Both the position numbers and the translations under genes were made by a program. A model generated the notes under the pieces. That model was not told the DNA's origin. It searched no databases and was given only the letters and a program-made list of their open reading frames with translations. 64,000 nt of DNA from Narthecium ossifragum (Eukaryota; Streptophyta; Magnoliopsida; Dioscoreales; Nartheciaceae). This document shows positions 1 through 11,060 of this stretch, piece by piece (within the stretch, counting starts at the first letter, position 1; each line of letters opens with the position of its first letter). Where the stretch lies: positions 15,001-79,000 of the forward strand of contig OY986966.1 in NCBI GenBank assembly GCA_963920575.1, read 5' to 3'.

Positions 1-1541
1 CATACCTTTCTAGGTGGCTTCAGTATTTTTATTGTCATAGCTTGTAAGGCTGTCTGTGCTGTCACCACTAACATGTCTCTTTTGTTTCTCTGATCATAGT
101 TGCGTGTGTTTACATTCCAAAAACGTATATGGGAATTCAGCTGTTCCCTACTTCCTGCTCCCTGCTCTAGTATAACTCTATTGCTATACTGGAGCATCAA
201 AGGGATATCTTTTGGTTATGTGATGGATTTGCTTGTTACTAGTTTCTGGCAGCAATGTGATTTGAGTGAAGCAGAATTTTTTGGTGGCTTTGCATGTAAA
301 GTTATCAAACTTCATGGGCATGCTTGAGTAGATGAGATATTTTTAGTATTGTATATATATTCAAGCTTTTTTCTTAGTTTGTTAGCTATTTCAGCATGGA
401 TATGACTTCCTTGTTCTCTAATGTGTTGGTTTTAAATTGGAATTATATGAGAAAGCATGAAAATGTAAATTGAGTTATGCATAATGGAGGCTTGGTGAAT
501 GAATGTATTCTTTTCAAGTCTGATTTTGCTCCTCATGAAGCAAGTGTGAAACTAGAATCTACTAGCACAACCAGCTTTCCATTTAATTTGCTGTATAATG
601 TTTTGGATGTATGCTGCATCTGATTCATATCGAACTCTTGGTTTTAACTTTAAAAAGATTCACAGTCCTTTTTAATGCCTGAAATGTAGTTTGCTAATCT
701 CTTTAAATGGCGGTGCATGTCCATGCAATAAGGCTGTCATAGCCTTCCGCTCAACCGAAAGTATGGTGATTCCTTCGGCATACAAGTTTTGCCATTCACA
801 ATAAAATGAATTCACATTCTGTAGCACTGTTGAGCATTATCAGATCAGGTTGGAACTTTTGCTAAAGGAGCATTGATTTGAAAAACTTAAGGCACATTCA
901 CATGTCAGAATATGCTATATGAGAAAAATCCAAATAGGAATTGGCTTTAGAATGGCATGCTCATAAGAGAGGCAGCTATATATGTATCGGAAGCAGCTCT
1001 AGTGTTATTTTCTGTCCATTTGATCTTGCTTTTCTTTTGTTTAAATCGTTGTTATCGTATTCTTGCTTCTTAGGTATCAATTGTTCTTTTGTTTTTCAAA
1101 GTTTACTTTTGCTAACTGCTTACTATTTGATGTGATGGGCGGTTTCCTTTTTCGGAAAAAATCTAGTTACCTATCTAAATATCTTAAGCTGGTTTGGATT
1201 ATTGCTTTCTCCACATATGCTTGTCATTGTATAAAGTGAAAACTCCACGTATATGTGCATAAATGGGTAATTTTCAGGTTAAAAAACCCCTATTTTAGTA
1301 TTTTATCTTTCATTGAGGCAATTGATGCATCTTTGCGGATATATTACGTCCTTTCTTACTTTTGCATTAATTTCGAGTGATGCAGATTTTGTAGTTCATT
1401 AGAACTTTCAGAGCTCAGGTTCCTGTGAGACTACAGAAGAGGTAAATAAGTCTATTTTGCTAACCAGCCCTGTTCTCCGCCCAAGGCCAAAATCTTCAAT
1501 CTTGAGTCAATCTTGTTGACTGGTGTTCTACTGATATTCAG
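1..1541. other. No recognisable gene (AT-rich)
   Basis: AT-rich sequence with only short open frames and none that reads like a known protein. It could be intron or flanking DNA of the exon-like piece that begins at 1542. I see no repeat array or transposon end here. Confidence 0.5.
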
Positions 1542-1648
1542 ACATGGAAGGGCTTCCACCAGATCGCATTGTTCCGACAGTTGGACTTTACCTTGGAAGG
1601 GTTGAATCTGCAACAGCAAAACAAGTATTTTGGGACTTGGGTTGTCAG
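1542..1648 (+). pseudogene. Isolated exon-like fragment of unknown gene
   Basis: A 107-base open segment bounded by an AG acceptor (1540-1541) and a GT donor (GTATGT at 1649). One frame reads TWKGFHQIALFRQLDFTLEG and then LNLQQQNKYFGTWVV; another starts MEGLPPDRIVPTVGLYLG. Both look protein-like and I cannot name the family. The splice-like borders and phase (35 codons plus 2 bases) favour the TWKGF frame. No neighbouring exon was found, so it is probably a stray exon of a broken gene, in keeping with the gene fragments further right. Confidence 0.35.
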
Positions 1649-4300
1649 GTATGTGTTCTACTAAGTTAGAATATCAATGAGCTCTTTTTGCTTCATGTAA
1701 TATTACAGGAGTAGGTTCCGAACTTTTTTTAGCTTGAATATTTGCACTTTCGATATGGAAACTTTTGAGCTCATGGAATTACTGTCTGATATATCCCCTC
1801 TCTCAAAGTACTCATAGATAGATGGACAAACATATCAACAGCCAACTTCACAAGTCGAAGGTCATTGCTCCTGCAAAATCAAGTCTTGTTTGTCTTGATG
1901 GTCTAGACACACAAAGATAATATGGATAGCATTGAAGAAACTGTCTGCTCGAGGCTAATGAACATCAGAAAGATCATAGGTAGAGATTCTTCTTATCATT
2001 GTCACCCGACTCCAAAGCTTTCTAATCCCTAGATAGTATTCAATCCAATAAGGGTAGATGTACTTGTTTGTAAGATGAAGTTTGACAAAACTATGACAGC
2101 TTCTGTCTTCACATTTGACTAGATGAGTTTCGTAATTGCGTTATGTCTTTCCTAAAGAAGCTCAAAGAAAGAAGAGGAATAATACTTGCAGAGTGAATGA
2201 GCAATGTGGCCATTTTTAAGCCAGTATATGGTGCGTTACTTGTAAGATGAAGTTTACAAGTAGCTTGGTGATTTTAGTGCTACAATTTATCTAGTTTCTC
2301 TACTCTTTTGCTCTTTATAAATTGATGCTGGAAGGTAGGTTTTCTTTGAGCTTGCTCCTGTGACTTTTCTTCCAAGTTGCTTTCTATCAGCTATTCTTCA
2401 ACTACAACTTGATTATGTGTACTATTTTGTAGCTACATGGATATTGTTGCTGCAACTAACCTCTTTACTAGGTGTTAACTTCTATCTGACAATTAAGAGG
2501 TAAGATCTCATTTTGGGAAGGAATAGAAATGACCCCTGTAGAACAGGCCGGGCAATTTTCTCTTTAAGAGTGCTTTTTCAGGATATTGGAACCGCTAGGA
2601 TTCTATACCAGAAACTGTACTTTAGTAGTCACTAAGGCTGGGAGCTCATGGCTATCCTTGAGAGTGTTACTAGAAAGTAGTAATGGTAAAAGACTTACTA
2701 ATTAGACATTTGCTTCAGGGTTCTGCATCTAATAACTATAAAACGTCACAGTAGTTTGAGCTGGAAATACTTTTCATATAAGTTCTTTAGGTGCTAACAA
2801 GGAGCCTAATAGTTCTGCATTGAAGAACATTTTTCAATCCTTTGATTTTTTAGAGGGCTTGGAATTAGCAGTCAAAGGTAATGACCCCAACATCAGTTGG
2901 TTCCAATATAGTCGAGAAAGGTGAATGGAAAGTTCATGTTGTTGGCCTAACCTAGATATATAATACTATAGCATGTAAGAACTCAATAACCTCAGGAGTT
3001 CACTCTTTGAAACAAAACATATAACTTTGTATCATATCCTCTTCATTGCTAGTTTGGCCAGCTTGGCAATAGGATAATGGTGTTTAGAAGGAACCCTAGC
3101 TAGCTAGCAGAATCTTTGATGTCTGTCAAGTTATCAATGATTGTTTGTTAATGTGATAGCATTAACAAACAATCCCTAAATCAAATCTTGATGTCTATCA
3201 AGTTGTCAACCCTAGGTAGCTAGTTAATCTTTGTCAAGTTATCAAGGATTCTTTGTTATCTGATCATTGGCAAGAGATTATTGTCAATTAATTTCTCCGT
3301 TGAATTTTGTTGCTTAGTAGATTCAGATCTGACTGTTACTTTAGATTACGGTAGTTTATTCAATTGCTTAATTTCTTCTATTGTCTTGGTTTATTTTGAT
3401 CTGCAATCTTCCTCGTATCTGAACTGTTCTTCTCCCCTGTTTTATTCGGACCTCTTAGGATCTGCACCATAATGCTAAGATAGTTTAGATTGCGCATCAC
3501 TCAATTCTTCTCTCAAAGCCTTAATTCTGATGTCGCAACCTGCGAAGCTCCAATGTGTCCTCTTTGCCGGCATCGTCCGGCTGCGGTGAAAGAGATTCGC
3601 CTCCGGCGCATCGTCCGGGAAAGGAACTGCTACTGAGCGATCTGTCGGAAGATCTGCCACGTAGCCACACGAGTTACGCTCGCCTCCGTAACTACCGGGA
3701 TTTAATCCCCTGTTAAGGGAGAGTTGTTACCAGCAGATAACCCAAGGCATTTAAACTTAGCCATTCCTCTCCTACCATTAGATTAAATTCGCGCAATTAT
3801 CCTATCAGATCTATGTCACTTGATCAGGTTAGTCTATCCTAAACCCATTTATCCTTTCTTTGGATCTAATCCCGTGAACCCAACTCATTAGCTTTGTTGA
3901 ACTGGTTTTATGAGTTCTATTAATGGGTTAGGACTATAACTTTTCCTGCTGACACTTTGCATAACTATATATGCTGAAAATTTTGGTTTGCTCTGCTACA
4001 TGCTGAAATCATAGCGACTCTGAAGTCTTATATGTGAATTTTTGCTCTTGCTCTGTTGAAGCTAAACATTTTCCAATTGTATTCATGGTTAAATGTGAAT
4101 TGTGAGATAGTTCTTACTATTGCATTTATATCATGGATCTTTCTATGAAATTATGCCTTCCATGCAATTTATATGAGATGATATGCTCTATGATAGGCTA
4201 TATGTCATATATGTAGGGATTGTCTAATATATATATATATATATACAGAATGAGGTCAGCTCTGACCTATGTTGTCAACCTTATGGACGGTGTGCGCAAC
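1649..4300. other. Non-coding interval with a small perfect hairpin
   Basis: No gene recognised. At 3139-3174 there is a perfect 15-bp inverted repeat (GATTGTTTGTTAATG and its complement) around a 6-base loop, inside imperfect direct repeats of a TCAAGTTATCAA motif (about 3127-3245). The GC-richer stretch 3480-3740 has a 61-codon minus-strand frame with no recognised domain and may be transposon leader sequence. Confidence 0.4.
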
Positions 4301-4307
4301 ATGGTCA

Positions 4308-5490
4308 CGGATGACCACCTCAAAGTGATGGAGAAGACTCTATTTATTTATTATTGTATGCAATAAAAGATGGGAAGATTACATCTAGAAAGTGCATGAA
4401 GTGCGATTAGCACATCAGAGCACTTGCTCAACAGTTCCAAATAACAACTGAATTTTTCAGAATTTGTTGTGATGATTGTATTCTATGCAATGACGACATC
4501 TAGTATATATTTGGGATCAAAGATGGAAGGAAGAAGATCAATATTTACAAAGGGAAAGGGAAGATTTCTCCCTTCTGTATAAGAGTCCTCGAGGGCGAGA
4601 CAAAGATCACATGAGTCTTTTGAAGTCCAAGTTTGCCAAGCTTTTTTCCGGAGAACAGAAATAGATTTAGAGGACAGCGTTAGAGTGTTGTGTCTGATAT
4701 TATTCGCATCCCTCTTCTTCTGCACGACCGGGACGTACTTACCCTGGGGCTATATAGAATATGTGGAGGATTTAGATAAAATGAAACATGATGATTGGTG
4801 TGGAGAAATTCTGAAGCAGCTTGTCCATTCCTTGAAGAAGCAACCTGAGAAGGAAGTCACATGTTGCGCTGTGTTGTTACTGGTATGAATAATTTAAGAA
4901 AACTATTCATACCAGTAACAACACAGCGCAGCCTGTGACTTCCTTCTCAGGTTGCTTTAAGGAATGGACAAGTTGCTCCAGAATTTCTTCACACCAATCA
5001 TACTGTTTCATTTTATCTAATTTCTTCGAACATTCTATGTAGCCCCATGGTAAATATGTCCCGGTCGTGCAGAAGAAGAGGGATGCGAACAATATCAGAC
5101 ACAACACTCTAACGCTGTCCTCTAAATCCATTTCTGTTCTCCCGGATAAAAGTTTGACAAACTTGGAGTTCAAAAGACTCAATGTGATCATTGTCTCACC
5201 CTCGATGACTCTTATACAAAAAGGAGAAATCTTCATTTTTCCTTTGTAAATATTGATCTTCTTCCTTCCATTTTTGATCCCAAATATATACCGGATGTCG
5301 TTCTTGAATAGAATACAGTCCTCACAATCAATTCTGAAAGATTCGGTTGTTATTTGAAACTGTTGAGCAAGTGCTCTAATGTCCTTATCGCACTTCAGGC
5401 ACCTTTTAGATGTAATCTTCCTCTCTTTTATTGCATGCAATAGTAAGTAAAATGGAGTTTTCTCCATTACTTTGAGGTGGCGATCCGTGA
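4308..5490. repeat. Large near-palindrome (two ~590 bp arms)
   Basis: The left arm (about 4308-4892) and right arm (about 4907-5490) are reverse complements of each other, separated by only a few bases near 4893-4906. By eye they match at roughly 85-90% with small indels. Both arms derive from one transposon-like ORF, intact in the right arm and broken by stops in the left. A transcript across both arms would fold into a hairpin of nearly 600 bp. See the minus-strand ORF at 4907-5542 for the coding content. Confidence 0.85.
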
Positions 5491-5542
5491 GATTGGGATC
5501 TGTCGACGGATAATGTGCGGTCTCACAAGTTCCACAGGGCAC
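4907..5542 (-). CDS. Transposon-derived plant ORF (211 codons), right palindrome arm
   Basis: An open minus-strand frame of 211 codons. Its C-terminal third contains TTGTYLPWGYIE followed by a region rich in Lys and Glu, a pattern I associate with plant mobile-domain/DUF1985-type proteins carried by transposons that also encode Ulp1-like proteases. No protease domain is present, so it is at most a fragment. The N-terminal 30 codons overlap a short repeat that recurs at 10006-10170. The same ORF, with several stops, makes up the left arm of the palindrome (plus strand, 4308-4890). Function is unknown; I do not expect it to make a working protein. Confidence 0.4.
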   Translation of the reverse strand: MPCGTCETAHYPSTDPNLTDRHLKVMEKTPFYLLLHAIKERKITSKRCLKCDKDIRALAQQFQITTESFRIDCEDCILFKNDIRYIFGIKNGRKKINIYKGKMKISPFCIRVIEGETMITLSLLNSKFVKLLSGRTEMDLEDSVRVLCLILFASLFFCTTGTYLPWGYIECSKKLDKMKQYDWCEEILEQLVHSLKQPEKEVTGCAVLLLV

Positions 5543-5690
5543 GGCAGTCGGGTGCGGCTGTAAAGAAGAAGGAAAGGTCCAACGAGAAGAAGATTATTAT
5601 CGAATCTAGCATCATGATTGTATCAGGTTAGTTTATTATCGAATCTAGCATCGTTTTCACTTTTTCTTGCTTTTCAGAAGATAATTTCCA
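5491..5690. repeat. Dispersed repeat, copy 1
   Basis: About 190 bp that recurs at 10006-10170. Shared blocks include GAGATTGGGATC(T/C)GTCGACGG, then a run around GAAGAAGATTATTATCGAATC, and an ending TTTTCTTGCTTTTCAGAAGAT. Copy 1 has an extra ~20 bases (AAGAAGGAAAGGTCC region) missing from copy 2. It forms the outer edge of the palindrome and overlaps the ORF start there. Confidence 0.75.
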
Positions 5691-6022
5691 TGCTTGTATT
5701 GCAGCAACCATGGACATGCATCAGATGCTATAGTCATGAAAATGCCTTTTCCCACCAATATATTTACCGGATGAATTCCACTTTAGCAATATGGCCATTT
5801 TGGTGAGCTTCTAGATCTCATTGTAAATTTGTGATATGTTCTTTCTATATGCTCTAGTTGAGTGGCTATTAATGCTTCAATTGGCATGCTATCTCTTCTC
5901 AAGAGCTATTGTTTGGTAACATTTTTCATTTCAATCATTTCATCTTATGAGTGACTAAGAAGCTTCTACTCGTTTTTTTTTTACTCGACAATGGATGGTC
6001 AGATATTCTTTACCTGAATAAA

Positions 6023-6133
6023 CAGCGCTGCATGGCTGTAGAGGAGCTGAACAAAATGAAAAGAGAAAATGAGTTGCTACTTGCAAGGTTAGAACAGCTT
6101 GAGGCAGGAAAACAGGGAGATTTGATCAAAGGT
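6023..6133 (+). pseudogene. Coiled-coil exon fragment of unknown gene
   Basis: After an acceptor-like AAACAG the frame reads CMAVEELNKMKRENELLLAR and continues LEQLEAGKQGDLIK up to a GT donor. Leucine and charged residues recur in a heptad-like pattern, so this is a coiled-coil segment. I do not recognise the parent gene. A second short protein-like stretch (EVPNHLKFIRYMNQLQ then a stop) follows at about 6292-6342. It lies immediately upstream of the adenosine kinase exons but does not match adenosine kinase. Confidence 0.35.
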
Positions 6134-6369
6134 GATCCTTTGTATTATGTGATAGATTACCTTGTTTTGGTTGCAAAGACTTTTTTTCATGCATAATGAC
6201 TTTCATTTTTTCTTATTGAAACTACATTCATATGCTATTGAGCGCTCATTTTCTTATTGAATGGTATTGAAATCTTTACCTCTGGTGTGTCAGAAGTTCC
6301 AAATCATCTGAAGTTCATCAGATATATGAACCAGTTGCAATAGGCTTCTCCATCTGAAAGCACGCATGC

Positions 6370-7678
<1,309 letters not shown>

Positions 7679-8380
7679 AACCCCCTTCAAGGATCAGGGA
7701 AATCAAAACAACATAAATTAGAGACCGGGGCTTATGAGACTCACCATTTCTGGAGTACCATCTATAATCCTCACCCGGTGTTGGGCATCAACTTTTAATG
7801 GCAAGGGTGAAAACGTAAAAGATAAAACTGCTTTTATATTTGATACTCAAGAGTCCTTCAGAATGTTTAAGTATATTTTATAGTATTTTGGTGTCTCCTA
7901 ATGGTCTGATGCTTAAACTTTGAGAATTTGATGCCACTGGACCATCTTATTGGTTGTTCAGCTCCTCTCAACACAAACAGGTCTGGTGGAATCTCTATCT
8001 TGTTTTCCTCAATATATGGTGCCCGGTAGAGTTTTTTGAAGAGGCTTCTGCTATTTTTTCTTCTTCTCACTTCTGGTGTCAGCCTCTCTTTCCATTGACA
8101 GGGCTATCGTGTATTGAACGATATCAACAATGACAACAAAAGTCTAGATCCAGTTACAGGATTTGCAATCTATGGACATTTTGTTTGTTGGGAGAAACCG
8201 ACGAGTCAAAACAAATTTTTGGATGAAAAAGAGGTCACATGAGGAGTACACATGCTAGAGCTATAGTACATTCTTTTCATCACACAAACATACAAGGTAA
8301 GTTTCTCCATCAGATAGTGAAGAATTATGTACTTGTATATACTACTCAGGTGGCCGTCCAGGAGTGGAAAAAAAGGACCC
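7679..8380. other. Spacer, no gene recognised
   Basis: AT-rich sequence between the adenosine kinase fragment and the SAUR gene. Short open frames on both strands (for example 8239-8487) do not resemble known proteins, and the part from 8381 on is antisense to SAUR. Confidence 0.4.
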
Positions 8381-8776
8381 TTAAAAGCACAAGAGGTTCA
8401 TGCGGTCATGCTGGGAGCTTACATGACGTAGAATGGCGACAAAGATACTCTCATCACAAGGTATGCAAAGCTCCAAATCAGGGTTGAATTCATACACTTC
8501 CTGTGCATGTTGGAGCAACGCACGGAACAATCTCTTGCACTGTTCTCCTACGTAGACCACCATGTGCCCCTTGGGAACGTCCCTTGGGATGGCATCTTCT
8601 TCCTGGCTGCAGCCCAGAAGAGTCCATTGGCTGTACTCATAGTTGGCAGAGTTCAGCATGTCAGTGCTTACCTTCCTCCACTCCCTCAGGCATGCCATGA
8701 GAAACCTCCCTCTGAGCACATTCATGGTGCTATGAGAGGGGGAGAGAGGGAGGGATTTTGCTTGTGTCGAGGCCAT
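8381..8776 (-). CDS. SAUR-like auxin-responsive protein with internal deletion
   Basis: Intronless minus-strand frame of 131 codons from the ATG at 8776 (the codon before it is GTG). The C-terminal part is a SAUR domain: IPRDVPKGHMVVYVGEQCKR, then LFRALLQHAQEVYEF, then LCIPCDESIF, ending near SSQHDRMNLLCF. SAURs inhibit PP2C.D phosphatases and promote cell expansion by activating plasma-membrane H+-ATPases. Compared with the family, about 11 residues (the YVIKI..L..HP strand) are missing between CKR and LFRALL with the frame kept, which removes a core strand and probably inactivates the fold. A TATATAAG box lies at 8789-8796, only ~15 bp from the first ATG. An internal in-frame ATG at 8725 (MNVLRGRFLMACLREW) resembles the usual SAUR start and fits that TATA better. 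Confidence 0.7.
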   Translation of the reverse strand: MASTQAKSLPLSPSHSTMNVLRGRFLMACLREWRKVSTDMLNSANYEYSQWTLLGCSQEEDAIPRDVPKGHMVVYVGEQCKRLFRALLQHAQEVYEFNPDLELCIPCDESIFVAILRHVSSQHDRMNLLCF

Positions 8777-8788
8777 CACGAGTGCATG

Positions 8789-8796
8789 CTTATATA
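8789..8796 (-). promoter_or_regulatory. Putative TATA box of the SAUR gene
   Basis: TATATAAG on the minus strand. Its distance to the ATG at 8725 (~65-70 bp) suits a short SAUR leader, whereas the ATG at 8776 would lie upstream of the expected transcription start. This favours the internal ATG. Confidence 0.4.
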
Positions 8797-8816
8797 CAGT
8801 TTGAGGCTTGTCTAGT

Positions 8817-9108
8817 TGGAGCTTGATACGAATAAGATTGGTGAGAGAGAGAGGAGGTGGGGTTTGAATAGGAGCTAGAAGATGGATGGATGGATGCAGT
8901 CAGAGGTGAGCTAGTATGATGGTTACGTGAGTATGATAGCTGTAAGGCTTCATTCCACGTTGAGGCAATATGGAAGCTGGAGAATTTTATTTATTTAAGC
9001 TGTGGTACCTGTTTCATTAATGACCCCCTAGATTGATGATGATGATGATGATGAAAGTCCTTGGGGAGTTGAGGACTGCACCATGCTACGAAACTTGTAG
9101 GAAATGGT
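8817..9108. other. Spacer with trinucleotide and tetranucleotide repeats
   Basis: No gene. Contains a GATG run near 8881-8895 and a GAT run near 9035-9053. These are simple microsatellites. Confidence 0.6.
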
Positions 9109-9118
9109 ATGGACAGTG

Positions 9119-10018
9119 GTAAAACTAGCATTAGACATGATTCAGCGGGTAACACACACGTATCTGACCTTACTATTGTAGATGTATGCAGCATCAAGGA
9201 GGTTTTTCCCCTTCTTCAGCAGGTAAATCTTTTTTTAATTGTCGGTGCTTCTTCAGTAACACTTTACCTGAAGAAGCGAATGGTAGTTGCCCCCAGGAAG
9301 GGGGTCATTTATAACATTTTTCCTTGGAATGAAAGTCAATATTTCTGATTTTATTGTTTGTGTAGGTCTGTTGGTAGGACACAAATGAATGAGCAATCAT
9401 CACGAAGTCATTTTGTCTTCACCTTACGGATATCTGGTGTCAATGAGGTAGGTGGTGCTTTGCTAGTGATCTTTAGATTTTAGACTAATTATGCGCGTCC
9501 CCATATTTTCTGATGATGATTGTGTTTCTTCAGAGCACAAAGCAACAGGTTCAAGGAGTTTTGAATCTTATTGATCTTGCCGGAAGCGAGCGTCTTGCGA
9601 AAAGTTTCTCAACTGGGGATCATCTAAACTTCTGTATGCTGTCTAAACTTCTACCTCTGCTGTGTGGCTTCAGGCAATTAACAAAAGCTTGTCCACTTTA
9701 AGCGATGTTATATTTTCGATTGCAAAAAAGAGGATCATGTGCCTTTAAGGAATTCAAAGCTAACATGTCTTCTACAGGTTAAATATTATTGATATGCTGA
9801 ACAGTACCAAAGGGTGTTTCAGTTTCCCTCTGAGTTTTGATTCTGATGATAGTTCATGGTTTATAGTGCTTATACTTATCATGGTCAATGCAGCCATGCC
9901 TTGGAGGTGACTCTAAAACGTTGATGTTTGTCAACATCTCCCTAGAACCATCATCAGCTCCAGAGTCGCTCTGCTCTCTTAGATTTGCTGCTAGGGCCAA
10001 CTCCTGTGAGATTGGGAT
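9119..10018 (+). pseudogene. Kinesin-14 motor-domain fragment (broken)
   Basis: Exons at about 9119-9222, 9366-9447, 9534-9637, 9675-9765 and 9894-10018 match the second half of a plant C-terminal kinesin motor (ATK/KIN-14 class, minus-end microtubule motor). Seen in order: NTHVSDLTIVDVCSIKEV, the switch I motif NEQSSRSH, the switch II motif [21 protein letters not shown] residues, and [16 protein letters not shown] through [12 protein letters not shown]. The ATP-binding P-loop half and the coiled-coil tail are missing. There are frame defects: after [11 protein letters not shown] the sequence degenerates, and one base is lost in the KKEDHVP region (about 9728). The fragment ends in a fusion to a dispersed repeat at 10006-10020. 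Confidence 0.85.
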
Positions 10019-10170
10019 CCGTCGACGGATAACGAGCGGTCTCACAAGTCCCATAGGGCATGGCAGTCGGGTGCGGCGAGAAGAAGATTATTATCGAATC
10101 TAGCATCACGATTGTATCAGGTTTATTATTAAATCTAGCATCATATTCACTTTTTCTTGCTTTTCAGAAG
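10006..10170. repeat. Dispersed repeat, copy 2, fused to kinesin exon
   Basis: Second copy of the repeat at 5491-5690, lacking ~20 bases. It begins inside the kinesin fragment, where kinesin and repeat share GTGAGATTGGGATC, so the joint lies within microhomology. It ends at TTTTCAGAAGAT like copy 1. Confidence 0.75.
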
Positions 10171-11060
10171 ATTACTGATCTGCAAAAATTGTGAACGTAG
10201 TAAATTATGGAATGGTTATAAACTTTGAAGGCACTATGACAATTATTGGCTTAGTTTTTCTCAGTTTATGTTTCATCCTTAAATTTTTCAAGATGAGTAA
10301 GCACTCACATAATCGGTGGAAGCCTATGTATTGACAAGATATTTAGGAACTCAAAAGTTTCCTACAAAACAGATATCACAAATTGGGAATCAAGTCATCT
10401 TACCAAAGGTTTGCAAAGAACACTATTACATCCCAAATAGAATAAAACAACAGGATCTTTTCTAGGAGGTAACATCTGGGCAGAAATGGTAAATCTACAG
10501 ATTCATGAAACTGAAAAGACGCTCTCCTTTGGTAACAAACCACCAAACTCTCACACAGTTGCATTAAGTGCCTTCGAGAGAATATGGCCTGCCAGGTGGG
10601 GAATGATCTCCAAAACAATTTCCATATAACCAAGCAGTGACATCCTAAACTTTTCACATTAATGCTCCCCATCATAAATGTGGAAGCAAAAGCAATGATG
10701 CCAGGGCATGCTGCTAGTGTCGATGCCAAGGATGACTCAAATGTGACATTACATTGTATGGGTATCTTCGAGGTTGCAATATGAGGAGAGGATCTAAGTT
10801 ACATCTTTTAAACTTTCTGTTTTGCTTTTTTGGCCATGTTTTTATATTTCTACTTCGAGAATGACGTTCTTTGTCTATTAGAACATTATCATGTTTGTTG
10901 CTTATTAGCCTCACCGATATTGTAGTTGGGGTTGATATTGTCTAAGAATTAATTCATGCCTGTTACTGTTGGCAGTATTTGATTGCTTATTCTACTGACT
11001 TTTGATAAATTATTTTAAGTCATGCATTTGTGATTTGAAGTGACTTTATTCTGTGGACAT
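10171..11060. other. Spacer, no gene recognised
   Basis: AT-rich. A 109-codon minus-strand frame (10400-10729) has no recognisable motif. The stretch might be intron or degraded transposon. Confidence 0.4.
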
